Shown piece after piece: positions 1 to 10,099 of a DNA stretch of 64,000 nucleotides. Source of the stretch: Spinellus fusiger (taxonomy: Eukaryota; Mucoromycota; Mucoromycetes; Mucorales; Phycomycetaceae); the NCBI GenBank assembly GCA_025094145.1, contig JALLLS010000002.1:868001-932000 (forward strand). Direction: 5' to 3'. The position numbers and the translations under genes were made by a program. How positions within the stretch are numbered: position 1 is the stretch's first letter; every line of letters starts with the position of its first letter. The notes under the pieces were generated by a model. The model was not told where the DNA came from, searched no databases, and saw only the letters and a program-made list of their open reading frames with translations.

Positions 1-497
1 GCGGGCAATGAAGTGCCGTGATTGAACCCGTGCGTCACTCTAGGCTTGGTTGTGTTCCTACTCACCATAAGAAAGGTAAGCCAATGAATTCAATGAACGC
101 CAAGAAAGTGCAATGACTTGATGAGGCATTTTGACAGTGCAGTAAAAAAAAGAAAAAAGAAAAAAGACAGCCAAACAACTGTGTCCATGTTAAGCAGTCA
201 TGGTGTGCTATAGACAACTGTAAAAGAAAAGAAAAGGGAAAAGGGAAAGATTTGGGGGAGGGAAAGTGCCTCCAAAGCACTGCTACAGTGAGGATGAAAC
301 GAGTCAATAGAAACGTGTCTTAACACTTTTCTCTAATTAAGTGCTATTTAAGTGCTATTTACTCTTACAGTCACTATAATGAGCCAATCAGCATTTCCCA
401 TCCCAGGAGAGAGGACTTTGTGGGGGGAGGAGGAGAGAAAGAGGGCTCTTACTGATACACTTCTACAGAAAGAACCCTCTGTGAATTGACAGCTACC
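1..497. other. Intergenic sequence upstream of the bZIP gene
   Basis: No coding exon is recognisable. The stretch holds purine-rich and A-rich tracts (about 140-170 and 225-275) and a duplicated short motif near 340-360. Open frames here are low-complexity and lack splice partners, so I read the region as the distal promoter of the bZIP gene plus the flank of a gene outside the window. Confidence 0.6.
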
Positions 498-783
498 ATG
501 GCTTGTTATCTAAAAAAGGATGATCTCTTTCTATTTTTGATAAAGTTGGATGGAGATAAAGTCATAGATGCACTTGTTTGTGATTGGACAGTGTATTTAC
601 ACTGCTTAATGTGCTTGGTGTGCTTGGTGTGCTTGGTGTAAATAACAGCACACAAACCTACAGCAGTGGAATGCACACATTTCTCTATTAAAAGAACAAA
701 TCTACTCTCCTCACTGACTCATGGATGTATTCACTTACTGACTCACAATACCGTAGAACATGGCAGTCACAACCCCACAGTAG
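498..783 (+). promoter_or_regulatory. Upstream ORFs in the probable leader of the bZIP gene
   Basis: Four ATG-initiated upstream ORFs precede the preferred start at 857. One at 498-641 encodes 47 residues ending in three tandem copies of a short C-L-V motif. Three very short ones follow: 671-691 (6 codons), 721-741 (6 codons) and 760-783 (7 codons). Leaders with several short uORFs are a hallmark of the GCN4/cpc-1 family, where they couple translation to eIF2 phosphorylation. The transcription start is unknown, so which uORFs are in the mRNA is inference. An ATG at 725 is in frame with the main ORF and would add 44 residues. Confidence 0.5.
715..745. promoter_or_regulatory. Pair of TGACTCA (Gcn4/AP-1) sites
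   Basis: Two perfect copies of TGACTCA lie at 715-721 and 739-745, 24 bp apart, about 115-140 bp upstream of the bZIP start at 857. This heptamer is the consensus target of Gcn4/Cpc1/AP-1 factors, so the pair suggests autoregulation, as known for cpc-1 of Neurospora. Single copies recur by chance elsewhere in the window; the close pairing makes this site stand out. Confidence 0.45.
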
Positions 784-856
784 CGAAGGATTTAAAGCAC
801 AGATCCTTCTATCTTGCTTCTTGTCTTGTTCCTGTCACAAGTCCCGCTTTTTCATA

Positions 857-1792
857 ATGAATGATCACTATGAAAGTGAGGGAAACAGCCTCAATAGAGG
901 TGGTCTGAATACGTCTTACCTATTTCCACCTCTGAGAAATAAAGCAGTTCAATATAACAAGGAAGACAGCAGCGACTATGACCAGACACCCGACCAGGGG
1001 TTATTATGGGAGAACCTCGATACATTCTCTATTCCCCGAGCACCAGCGTCTGAAGCGTATGGTTCATCCAAGAGAATAGATACAACTCCACCCTACTATA
1101 AAAACAACAGCGGAAACAACAGCAATGACTACAGTAATAATGACTACAACACTAGCATGGACTACAATAATACCAGTAGTACCAATAATACCAGTAATAA
1201 TGACTATACTACCAGCACCAGCACTAACACCAGCACCAACAAAGAACAGGGACAAACTAACACCTCTTTACTGGCAGAGACATCCACAAGCTTCAACATA
1301 TCCTGGGGAGGCAATGATATCCCTCCCACAGATATTCATCCACAAGAAGAGCCCATGTCCAATGTATCCAGCCGACCCCTCCCTAAACCTAGAGGTATTC
1401 GTAAACTACCCGAGCCTGAACCTGGAGAAGACGGACTGCTGGATGAAGACACATTGAAGCGCAGAAAGGTGATGCTTTCTACTTAGTAGTCCCCCTTTAA
1501 TGATCATGAAGCTCCTTGCCCTGACTTTCCTGGTTAGAATGCCTCAGCAGCACGAAGATCACGCATGAGAAGACTACTAAAGATTGAACATCTCGAGGAC
1601 CGAGTGAATCAGCTCCTGACAGAGAATTCTAAGCTTGTGCTGAACAATGCATTATTAGAGTCAGAGAAGAAGAGCATGCATGCAAAAGAGTCTGAGTACA
1701 AGAAGAGGATCAAATACTATGAAGAACTCACAAAGTCCTATGGAATACTAATAAATGAACCTTTCCCAGACACGGGCAATGGTAGTGCTTAA
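857..1792 (+). CDS. Gcn4/Cpc1-like bZIP transcription factor
   Basis: Two exons, 857-1468 and 1538-1792, encode 288 residues. The intron has a GTGATG donor and a TTAG acceptor, and joining it assembles the basic region: KRRK from exon 1, then NASAARRSR from exon 2, the N-x-x-A-A-x-x-S-R bZIP signature. A leucine zipper follows directly, starting LEDRVNQLLTEN, very close to the Gcn4 zipper start. The C-terminal 40 residues continue as coiled coil. Residues about 75-130 are rich in Asn, Ser and Thr, typical of fungal activation regions. The family activates amino-acid biosynthesis genes on starvation, and TRP4 lies in this window. The start at 857 is chosen because the in-frame ATG at 725 adds a non-conserved Cys/Ser-rich extension. 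Another bZIP class is possible, but the basic region favours Gcn4. Confidence 0.82.
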
Positions 1793-1928
1793 ATAGAGAA
1801 AGAAGGAGAAATAGGACGTAAAGACATGGCCATGGTTAGGATATTTTCTTTTTATTGTTCTAGTGTTTATTATATTATATTATAAAAGACAAGGCGATGG
1901 ATTGGAATGATTCAATTGTGAGTTGTGT

Positions 1929-3505
1929 TTACAGATCAAGTAGAAGATCACCCCCTGCTACATGTTGTGCAGGAATAACATTCGGTTGGTTCATCATATC
2001 AGTGGCATAAGGATTCTCTGTTTGGTAGCTATGCATGCCATTGATGCCATTGAACGATTGTCTATTCATAGGAGTCAATAGTGTGTAGATGAAAAGAAAA
2101 AAAAAAGGGTGAAGGGTGATTTTACCTGTTGGCTGCTATTGTACTATAGCCCAAATCATTATAGAATGCAGCAGGCTGTGGTGCTCTACTCTGTGGCTGG
2201 TCAAAGGGCTTGGATTGAGATGCATAGGGATTGGACTGTGTTTGTGTTTGTGTTTGTGTTTGTGTTTGTAATTGCAATGGTGGCTGCACTATAAATGTAG
2301 AAGAAGAATCTGGTACTTTGAGAGCAGGAGAAGGGATCAAGAACCGTGGTTTGTAATGATGAATAAATGTAGTAGGGCTTTTGTGGTAGATGGAAGCCAG
2401 ACTGGAGATATGAAGAAGAAGTTCATTTAAGAAAGCAGGATCCATATTATCACTCTCTGTTGAAATAGAAGGCTTATCTGACAGTACAATGGCCTAATAT
2501 ACACACTGATATGAATAACCTACGACGTATCTCTCATCTATCATCTACAGTACCTTGGCTGCTGAGGGATCGGTCGAGAGAAGACGCCAGTAAATATAGC
2601 CTCTGTCACGCAAATCAGGATTCACTGCTTCTTCTGTTGCCCATTTTAACACTTTAGGTACTAGCTCTTGTCCAGCAGTAGGTCTTTTAATAAACAGTTT
2701 TACAGTGGCCGTCAATAAAGCCATTTGTACCTAATATCCTATGGGTTAATCATTTTCTCTTTTCTTACACTACCTCCACAGGTTCCTCCAAAAAGGTATA
2801 CAGGAAATCATCCAAGAGTACATCTGCATTCTCAATTCTATCAGCATATTGTCCAATAATCCATATCATTGCAGCCTTGGCTTCTGGCTCATCAAGATCA
2901 TCTAAGTTTTCACATAATGTTCCAATGATACTCTCATAGCGGTTGGGATATTTACGGAAGATATCCTAAACAGTGTCTTATTTTAATATATTTTCTTTTC
3001 TTTAGTACTTACTCTAATCACAACAATGGCTTCTTGCAATACATAATTGACCTTGGTACGAATCAAATCCAAAAGAGCAGTAATACACCTCTCTGCTGCA
3101 CTTTCAATCTTAACTGCCAATCGCCCAATAGAACGTACTGCCTTGCGTACAAAATCAACATCAACTTCAGCAGCATACCTATAGTTTATGTATAAGTCAC
3201 CCACACAATATACTAATATGCCTATTTTACACTAAACTTACTCTGTTAATTCACTCAATACTTGGTCTACACTTTGATCGTTGGCCAGTCGGAAGATAAT
3301 CTCGAGTTTGGCCAATTTGACATAGATGGGATCATTGTATTTGCAGAAGAAGACTTTCATATCATTTCTCAATACTTCGGGTCTTCTCTGGATGACAAGC
3401 AGAATATTGCGAAGGGCAACATACTGTACCTCAGGACCCGACGATAACAAGGTGACTAAACACTCTGTGAGTAAGAAGTCTCCCCTCACTCCCTTTCTTT
3501 CCCTT

Positions 3506-3553
<48 letters not shown>

Positions 3554-4668
3554 GATATATTGCTTACCAAGGGGAGGACTCAGTTTGCGACACAGAGTAT
3601 TCACATCGCTATCGTCTTTCATGTAATTCATTAAATACATAATCACCTTGACACAGGTAAGAACAACAGCAGAATTAGCATGTTGGAGACGAGGTGTAAT
3701 ACGCTCAGCCAACATCTCAGCATCTCCTGGTTCTTGAGGCACATAGTACATTAAAGCCTCCAATATGTAAGTCTGTCCCCACCTAAGCATAAAGGTATCA
3801 GACACCTTTCTTCTTCTACTACTACCACCAGAAGCCTGGTTACTTACTCAGAACACTCATTCAAAGCAGAAGCCAATTTGTTAGCAATAGAATACGTCAA
3901 TTTCAACTGTGTATTATCAGAACGCTCAGATATTTCTGTAAGAGCCACCACAGCATTGGCCACTACCTAACATTGAATAAGCCAATGTACCAATAGATAT
4001 AGATATATAGATATATGTATATATTTACTTACTGTAGGATTGGAGTCTGTCAACAGGTCTCGTAACATATCCAAGAAATGCTCACTCTCCACCAACACAT
4101 TATCGTACATGTACAATTTAGCAACACAAATGGCAGCTGTTTTACGGACATAAGGATCTCTATCGCGCAAACAATGGCGTAAAGGATCTACAAGACAGTC
4201 GACAATCTTCTCTACTTGTATATAGCCCATTGTACGAATCGCCAGTGCCCGTATTAAAGGATTAGGATCTTCCACATCCTATAGTGCAAGCAGTTTTGGT
4301 CTATCATCTTCATAATCTTGTGGCCTACCTTTATAAAGGTGGTAATGGCCATCATAGCCATATCTGGTTTGCTTCGTGCATAGTTAATAAGGTAGAGATA
4401 GACCATCTTCTTGATTTCCAAGATGGGTACGTTCATGACGTTTAATATATCCGGGAATAAAAGAGACATATCATTGCCCATGGTCATATTAGCGACAATC
4501 TTCTTCATAACTGTCTTCTTGCGCTGATGTTTGGGATCTTTTTTTTCTGAATTAAGCTCGGCACGCAATTCTTGAATTTTGCCTGTGTCGAGGTATAAGA
4601 ACAGAGAACTGACACTCAGCTGTAAGACTATTCAAACTACCTCTTTGGAAATACTTTGCGTCTGACAT
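1929..4668 (-). CDS. Beta-adaptin of clathrin adaptor complex (AP-1/AP-2 beta)
   Basis: Eleven exons (4668-4641, 4582-4329, 4278-4033, 3966-3848, 3782-3568, 3464-3242, 3178-3013, 2965-2774, 2730-2554, 2493-2126, 2061-1929) encode 706 residues. The N-terminal ~580 residues are the alpha-solenoid trunk, with stretches shared with animal beta-adaptins such as [47 protein letters not shown] and [16 protein letters not shown]. The trunk binds dileucine cargo signals and the other adaptor subunits at trans-Golgi or plasma membrane. A Pro/Gln-rich hinge with a QTQT run follows. The protein ends in GDLLLDL, resembling a clathrin-box peptide, and has no appendage domain, as is usual for fungal AP-1 beta (Apl2). 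The 3' end is convergent with the bZIP gene. AP-1 versus AP-2 is not settled; AP-1 is preferred. Confidence 0.93.
3514..3552. repeat. (CT)n(GT)n microsatellite inside a beta-adaptin intron
   Basis: Adjacent CT and GT dinucleotide runs lie in the 103-bp intron 3465-3567. On the gene's strand they read as CA then GA repeats between donor and acceptor. They create spurious open frames on both strands. Confidence 0.9.
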
Positions 4669-5179
4669 GACTTGATGAAAAGAAGAAGAAGAAGAAGGAA
4701 AAGAAGAAGAGAAAGAAGTGAATGACCAAGCGAAAGAATGAGCTCACTCTAAGTCCTGTATTATCTATAAAAGGAAGGTGGCCATTCGATGTCTGTTATT
4801 TGTTACTCCGAAGTGAAGAGAGGGATCAGACAAGAGACAAGTGTGATTTATTCTCTGTGCATGAATCTCACTCCAAAAGAGATACTTTATTTCACTCTAT
4901 TTCACTGTAGGAATAGCACAGGCCATATCTGTAGGAGGTGTTTTATATATTTGTATATTTATATACTATAATAATATGATTGGATCTTCTTATAAACTAT
5001 TCCTAGTGTGCTATGTAGTATAAAATAACAAAGTAACCACCATGTAAAATATATTAAGATATATTAATATTTATAAAATAAAAAAAAGGTAGTGACTGCT
5101 ACTAATAACGATGTGCATTGGGAAGTGGTAAGTGCGGTTACACTTTGTCTTGCTTGCATACATACACCAGTTTGCTCCT
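4669..5179. other. Divergent promoter region between beta-adaptin and GCP5
   Basis: About 510 bp separate the two start codons. The beta-adaptin side is A/G-rich; an AT-rich core with ATATTAAGATATATTA-like sequence lies at about 5046-5085. An ATG at 5111 does not join in frame to the first GCP5 exon, so it is not used as the start. No other gene is visible. Confidence 0.6.
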
Positions 5180-8100
5180 ATGACTAGCCTGCAACTCACT
5201 GTCTTTTCCCAACAGCTAGTGACATTAATAACAGGCCTTGAGGTTTTATTTCTAGTTACGCCTGATATCCTTCAACTTAACCTTTTGTTTCCTTGTCATA
5301 CTACCTGCAGGAGAACACAGAGGAGTGGCAAAAGTGTGTAGAGAGAACAAAAAACAAGCTCACACAGCACCAGTTTACAAGCACAGACGAGCACTCAATT
5401 GATAACACCTACAAGCAGTGAGTTGCCTACTTGTTCATACGTCAAACAAGGAATATTGATGGCTGTTATCTATTAAGGTTACAAGAGAAGTTTATTATCA
5501 AAGGCAACCGTCCCTTGGCAGAACAAGTAGGAAATGCCAAAGCTAGACTATTGGAGAGTTCAAGGCACATTGGATCCATCTCTTCCAATGTAAGCACTCT
5601 ATTAGATGAAATAAAACAACAAGAATTAAACAAGATTCTATATGTGTCTGCATGTATGCATGTCTCTCTCTCTCTCTCTCTTTATAACTGTATAGCAAAC
5701 TATCTTAAAATATGATATACTCTCTCTTCTTCTCTCTCTCTCTTCTTCTCCACTCTCAGCCAACCACAAACTACACTCCTCCATAGTACAGCCTCAAAAG
5801 AAAGAATTGACATGGGAAGAGATCTTGGCAGAAGATCCATTGGAGGGAGATCATTGGCTTGCGGTGGAGTCCTATTCTTCTGATGAAGGATTAATAGAGA
5901 CAGAGTATAGTTCAGGTCCAATGTACTCCGATCCACCTTCTTCAAGAGTAAGTGCTCAATATTGATGATCCAAGTAATTCATACAAACAGCAGTTTCGAT
6001 CCCAAACCCAAGACAAGAAACGCACTGTTCTGTCTCCTAAAGAAGAGGATGCTTACTATGCTAGTCTGATACAAGCAGATAATCGATCTGACCCAGATAC
6101 TCTAGAAATGTTGAAGCGAATCCAGTATTGGGGAGAAAGCTATAACAGTTCTTCCATGGGTAAGTGGTGAGAATAAGAACAGGAATCAACAAAGATATGT
6201 ATTCTGTTAGACATGTTTAGTATTTCCAATGTCTCTAATCACCCTGTTATGAATGATGCATGCCAGTTGAGTAAGTCTGTCTTGGGGAGCATAGTAAAAT
6301 GAAAACTCATCCTTGTATGCTTAGGTGAATCGATGACTCATCACTATTATGATAGCACAACATTCGTCTCACTAAAATACATTGAAGAAGCAGATATGAT
6401 ACGAGAGATACTGTTTCTATTAAAAGGATACAGTGGTATCGTATTCTGTGTTTATGGCAAAACATTAGAGGAAGACATAAGCCATGGCTCCTACTATGCA
6501 AGTATCTCCAAGTGTTAATAACACCATGGTACAGAAAGACTAACAAATATACACCAGGTCAATACAGCTTATACAGTAAGACATCTCAGCCATCCATTGA
6601 TTACTAGTCTACTGGACATGTTCTGTACTCATGGAAACATGCTTGCTGATTTAAGAGAACAAGTGCAATGGTAAATGTTGATTGGATTATATACACTGAC
6701 CTCTATTCTAATCATTCCTATGTCGTATTTCACTGTGATTAGTATTCTGAATAAACATACATATATCTATGGAAGAACATGCCAGGCCTTTGCAGCAGAA
6801 ATACTCAATGAATTCAATGAGTTTAGTAGTATTATTTCTGATCTTGAGACCCAATGCAACTATATTGCTCATGGTAAATGAAAATCTCTGTTTGTGATTC
6901 TATTATTCAACTGAATTCTTATATATATACTCTGGTGGTAATAGAGGAAGACCAAGCAATCTCACTTCTTCAACTTGAACAATCACTTCATCCCTACTTA
7001 CAACACTTTAAAGTACTTCATACGGTGATTGTCAATAGCAAAATGAATGGTATGGAAAACAAGCACAACCCATCTTTTTATTTATCTCTTTACAGATCTC
7101 TCTTTATCTACAAGACAGTTATCCATCTACTTAATTTCTGCACTTTACGATCTTTCTATGCATGCACAATTACGAGAAGACATGACCATGTACCCTACAT
7201 TGACACATCTACTTTACCAGACACTGATCCCTTATGGCCAACTGATGGATGATTGGATCTTCTATGGAACTATCCAAGGTGATATTGCTAATGAGTTCTA
7301 TGTTACAAGGTATGCATACTACTCCTGGCGAGTGTATAGGACTCTCCCCACTAAAAGAAACAGCCCAATAACACAAGTGCCATCTTTCATACAGAGATCC
7401 AGATGTAAAAGACACTAGTCTATCTTTTTGGTCCAGTGCATTTCAACTCCACAGTCTTGATCGTTCTACTTTCAGTTTCCCATGTCCACTGTTAAATGAA
7501 CACTTTATGGCTCGTGTGTTTTTCACTGGCAAAGCAAACTACTTGATCTCTCGCATCAAATCAAACCATGTAATGCAGTAGAACTCATCCTCACCCAGCA
7601 CTGTGCTTTTGTGTTCATGAATTGATATACTCTTCTTATGTGTGTGTGTGTGTCTGTGTGTGTGTGTGTCTGTGTAGATATGCCAGGAGTATGAGGACAT
7701 GTCAAATACAAAGTATTTCAAAACTGTCCTGAAAGAAGCATTACCAGCCCACTGTGGACTTCTCTATACTACCCCCAGACAAAGGACAGAACCTCTCCCC
7801 ACCAAGAAAGAAAACGTCTTTTCTATGGTTCTCTTCCCATTGGCCTTTGATCCACCTCACCGTTCTTCTTCATTTGAAATTGACATAGAGGATCAACATC
7901 GTTCCAAACAGACACTAAAACACGGCACTTTATTAGACAGAGATATGATACATTGCCTGGAGATGTATATTGTAGAGTCTTACAAAAGCTCTGCCATCAG
8001 TCTAAACACATTGCTCCACCAAAAGTGTGATTTATCTCGCCAATTACAATTATTGGCGTCTGTTTACTTGATGCTTGAGGGAGGGATGATGGATATTTTT

Positions 8101-9357
8101 TGTGAAACTATTTTCCAACAGGTACCGCATCAACATGACTCATCTACTACTGTGGTTGGTATTGATGAGGTGTATTAGATGGATCAAAACCACCTTTGGT
8201 ATGACAGACGTTCTCTCAATAAGACATTTGCAGATGCCAGCAGTACAGATGAATGGCTTGATACCAAGATGATGAATCTGTTTATGAAATTCAAAAATGA
8301 AGACAAGAAAGAAGCAGCAGTGAGCCATAAAGAGAAGAGCCATGCTTTCTACCTAGACTCTATCATATTTGACTATAGGGTAAATATAAGAAACTCATAG
8401 ACATTACAGTAGAATATAAAAAAAACACTAATATTATTGTCTACCCTTCTCTCTCTCTCTTTTTCTTTTCTCTTGGTAGATGCCTTGGCCCATTAATAAT
8501 TTCATTCGACACAAAACATTAGAAGAATACAACAAGGTCACTGTGTTGCTTTTAAGAATGAAACGTGCAAAGTATATCCTAGAGAAGAAGACACTGTTTC
8601 AAGAAAGAAAAAAGGTAGAAGCAGGCAGCAATACTATACGATTCTATGCTTTGAGAATGCGGATGATGTGGTTTGTCAATGTAGTATGGGGCTATTTAAT
8701 GACAACGGTAGGTGGTTAGGAAAGAAAGAAGTAGTAAAGACTTGAACTTTCTTCATTAGATTCTTCACTCTGAGACAACCAAACTTCGAAATGTCATGGC
8801 GATGACTACGGATGTAGATGAAATTACTATTCTTCATGATCAGTATATTGGCAGAATTGTAGATCGGTGTCTTTTAAACAACAAGGTACATCTGATCTTC
8901 ATGAGTTTTATTCTAGACAGACACTGATTGTATCTGTTTTCTAGTCAAAATCAATCAAGATGGCCATTGTACAAATACTGGACTTGGTAGAACAACTTCC
9001 TATTCTCTTTACTACTTATGTCCAAGGACCCCAGGATCAAATAACGGAGACATATCATTTTGAAAAGAGAATGGCTATGGTAGAAGAGGCCTTTATCAGT
9101 ACAAATAAGTTCATAACAAGAACACTGAAGATTCTAGGAACAAAGGGTGGATTTATCTGGTGTAAGTTATTACAACTGTAATACAGTTATGTTAATGCAT
9201 GGATGCTAACTATGAGGCTATCTCTCTTTTTGTTTGTTTGTTTGTTTGTTTGTTTGTTTGTATGTATGTATGTATGTATGTTAATGTAGTTGAGGAGTTA
9301 TCAGCCTCTCTATCCGCTCAATGGACTACTGACTCTTCCAAGAATAGACTTTATTAG
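5180..9357 (+). CDS. Gamma-tubulin complex component 5 (GCP5) homologue
   Basis: Eighteen exons encode about 977 residues, near human GCP5 (~1,020): 5180-5242, 5311-5417, 5478-5653, 5760-5947, 5991-6159, 6211-6270, 6325-6501, 6535-6662, 6786-6873, 6945-7049, 7096-7309, 7395-7569, 7678-8121, 8179-8379, 8480-8707, 8760-8885, 8945-9161, 9290-9357. Diagnostic stretches are LTWEEILAEDPLEGDHW near the N-terminus, an IREILFLLKG segment in the GRIP1 region, and in the GRIP2 region MPWPINNFI, WFVNVVWGYLMTTILHSE and IGRIVDRCLL. Spc97/Spc98-family proteins form the gamma-tubulin ring complex that nucleates microtubules; GRIP2 binds gamma-tubulin. Budding yeast lacks GCP5 and S. pombe Mod21 is its counterpart. 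The implied 33-bp intron at 6502-6534 and the GTGCAA donor at 6663 are the weakest joins. The start at 5180 is the first in-frame ATG of the first conserved exon. Confidence 0.85.
7640..7677. repeat. (TG)n microsatellite in a GCP5 intron
   Basis: A TG run interrupted by single TC dinucleotides lies immediately upstream of the acceptor at 7677 and appears to supply the polypyrimidine-like tract of that intron. Confidence 0.85.
9229..9281. repeat. (TTTG)n(TATG)n compound microsatellite in the last GCP5 intron
   Basis: Tandem TTTG units pass directly into TATG units just before the acceptor at 9289. It is non-coding and lies wholly inside the final intron. Confidence 0.9.
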
Positions 9358-9465
9358 ATGATATGAGGCCTATTCATAAATGTAGGCTATACACTAGCAT
9401 TAGTACGAGATATTTATGCGTATCAATAGTTGATAGCCATTACAAAGAAAATTATCATAGATTCT

Positions 9466-9930
9466 TTATAGGTAATAAGATGATAGACTATTGTCAGGCA
9501 TGTATCTGTAAACATTGGTCTCTCTCTTTACAAATCCCAGTTTCTTGTACAGTGTGTTTGCAGCTACTCTGTCAGGCCGACTCGTTAAATTGAGTGTTTT
9601 AGTAGCAACCGTTGTCTGTGATAGTTGGATACACGCAGCCAACAATGCTTTACCCACTCCCTTTCCTCTCCAAGTACTTGTCACCAGTACATCCTCAATA
9701 TGTGCACGTGTTCCTGTCATGCAATGACTCACTGCAAGAGTTGCTATGCCTATAATAACACCCTTTGTATCACGCGCCATAAAGACATGATGAAGGGGAG
9801 ATGCCAAAGTTCTTTCAACTGTTTCAATAGAAGCTGAGGCTGACAGTTGCTGAATGAGTTGAGTAACGTGTTGGACTGTTTTGCTTGTTTTGCTATCCTC
9901 CAGTGAACTGAGTTGAATAGAGAAAGACAT
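9466..9930 (-). CDS. GNAT-family N-acetyltransferase
   Basis: A single-exon gene of 154 residues. A typical GNAT fold is visible: residues ~70-90 hold the beta4 strand with the segment HIEDVLVTSTWRGKGVGKAL, whose R-G-K-G-V-G-K is the acetyl-CoA pyrophosphate-binding motif A (Q/R-x-x-G-x-G/A). Towards the C-terminus, AANTLYKKLGFVKRETNVYRY matches the motif B helix and strand (N-x-x-A-x-x-x-Y-x-K-x-G-F). The reaction is acetyl transfer from acetyl-CoA to an amine; the substrate cannot be read from sequence. It could be a small-molecule or protein N-acetyltransferase. The gene is convergent with GCP5 (109 bp apart) and has the same orientation as mitochondrial IF-2, whose stop lies 170 bp upstream of this start. 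Confidence 0.85.
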   Translation of the reverse strand: MSFSIQLSSLEDSKTSKTVQHVTQLIQQLSASASIETVERTLASPLHHVFMARDTKGVIIGIATLAVSHCMTGTRAHIEDVLVTSTWRGKGVGKALLAACIQLSQTTVATKTLNLTSRPDRVAANTLYKKLGFVKRETNVYRYMPDNSLSSYYL

Positions 9931-9987
9931 TGGACAAAATCAGTAACACAATTCCAGGAGTAAAGCCATAATATAATATGATAGTGA

Positions 9988-10040
9988 TAGTAATAACAAT
10001 AATAACAATAATAACAATAATAACAATAGTAACAGTAATA
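9988..10040. repeat. (AATAAC)n-type tandem repeat
   Basis: Short AATAAC/AGTAAC units are tandemly arrayed between the GNAT start and the 3' end of the IF-2 gene. Related TAATAG/TAACAG arrays occur at 42.1 and 43.6 kb. Frames across it encode only a Tyr/Cys homopolymer-like shadow. Confidence 0.85.
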
Positions 10041-10099
10041 ATGTAGCATTCTAATTTTTATATACTTTTGCTAGATATTAGCTTCTCACTAATAACTAC

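Noticed and set aside
62..307. Minus-strand 81-codon ORF at the window start
   Set aside because: Phe/Ser-rich low-complexity translation of A/G-rich DNA, no domain, no splice partner.
5111..5128. ATG at 5111 followed by a GTAAGT as a first exon of GCP5
   Set aside because: Joining it to either downstream acceptor gives an immediate stop or the wrong frame.
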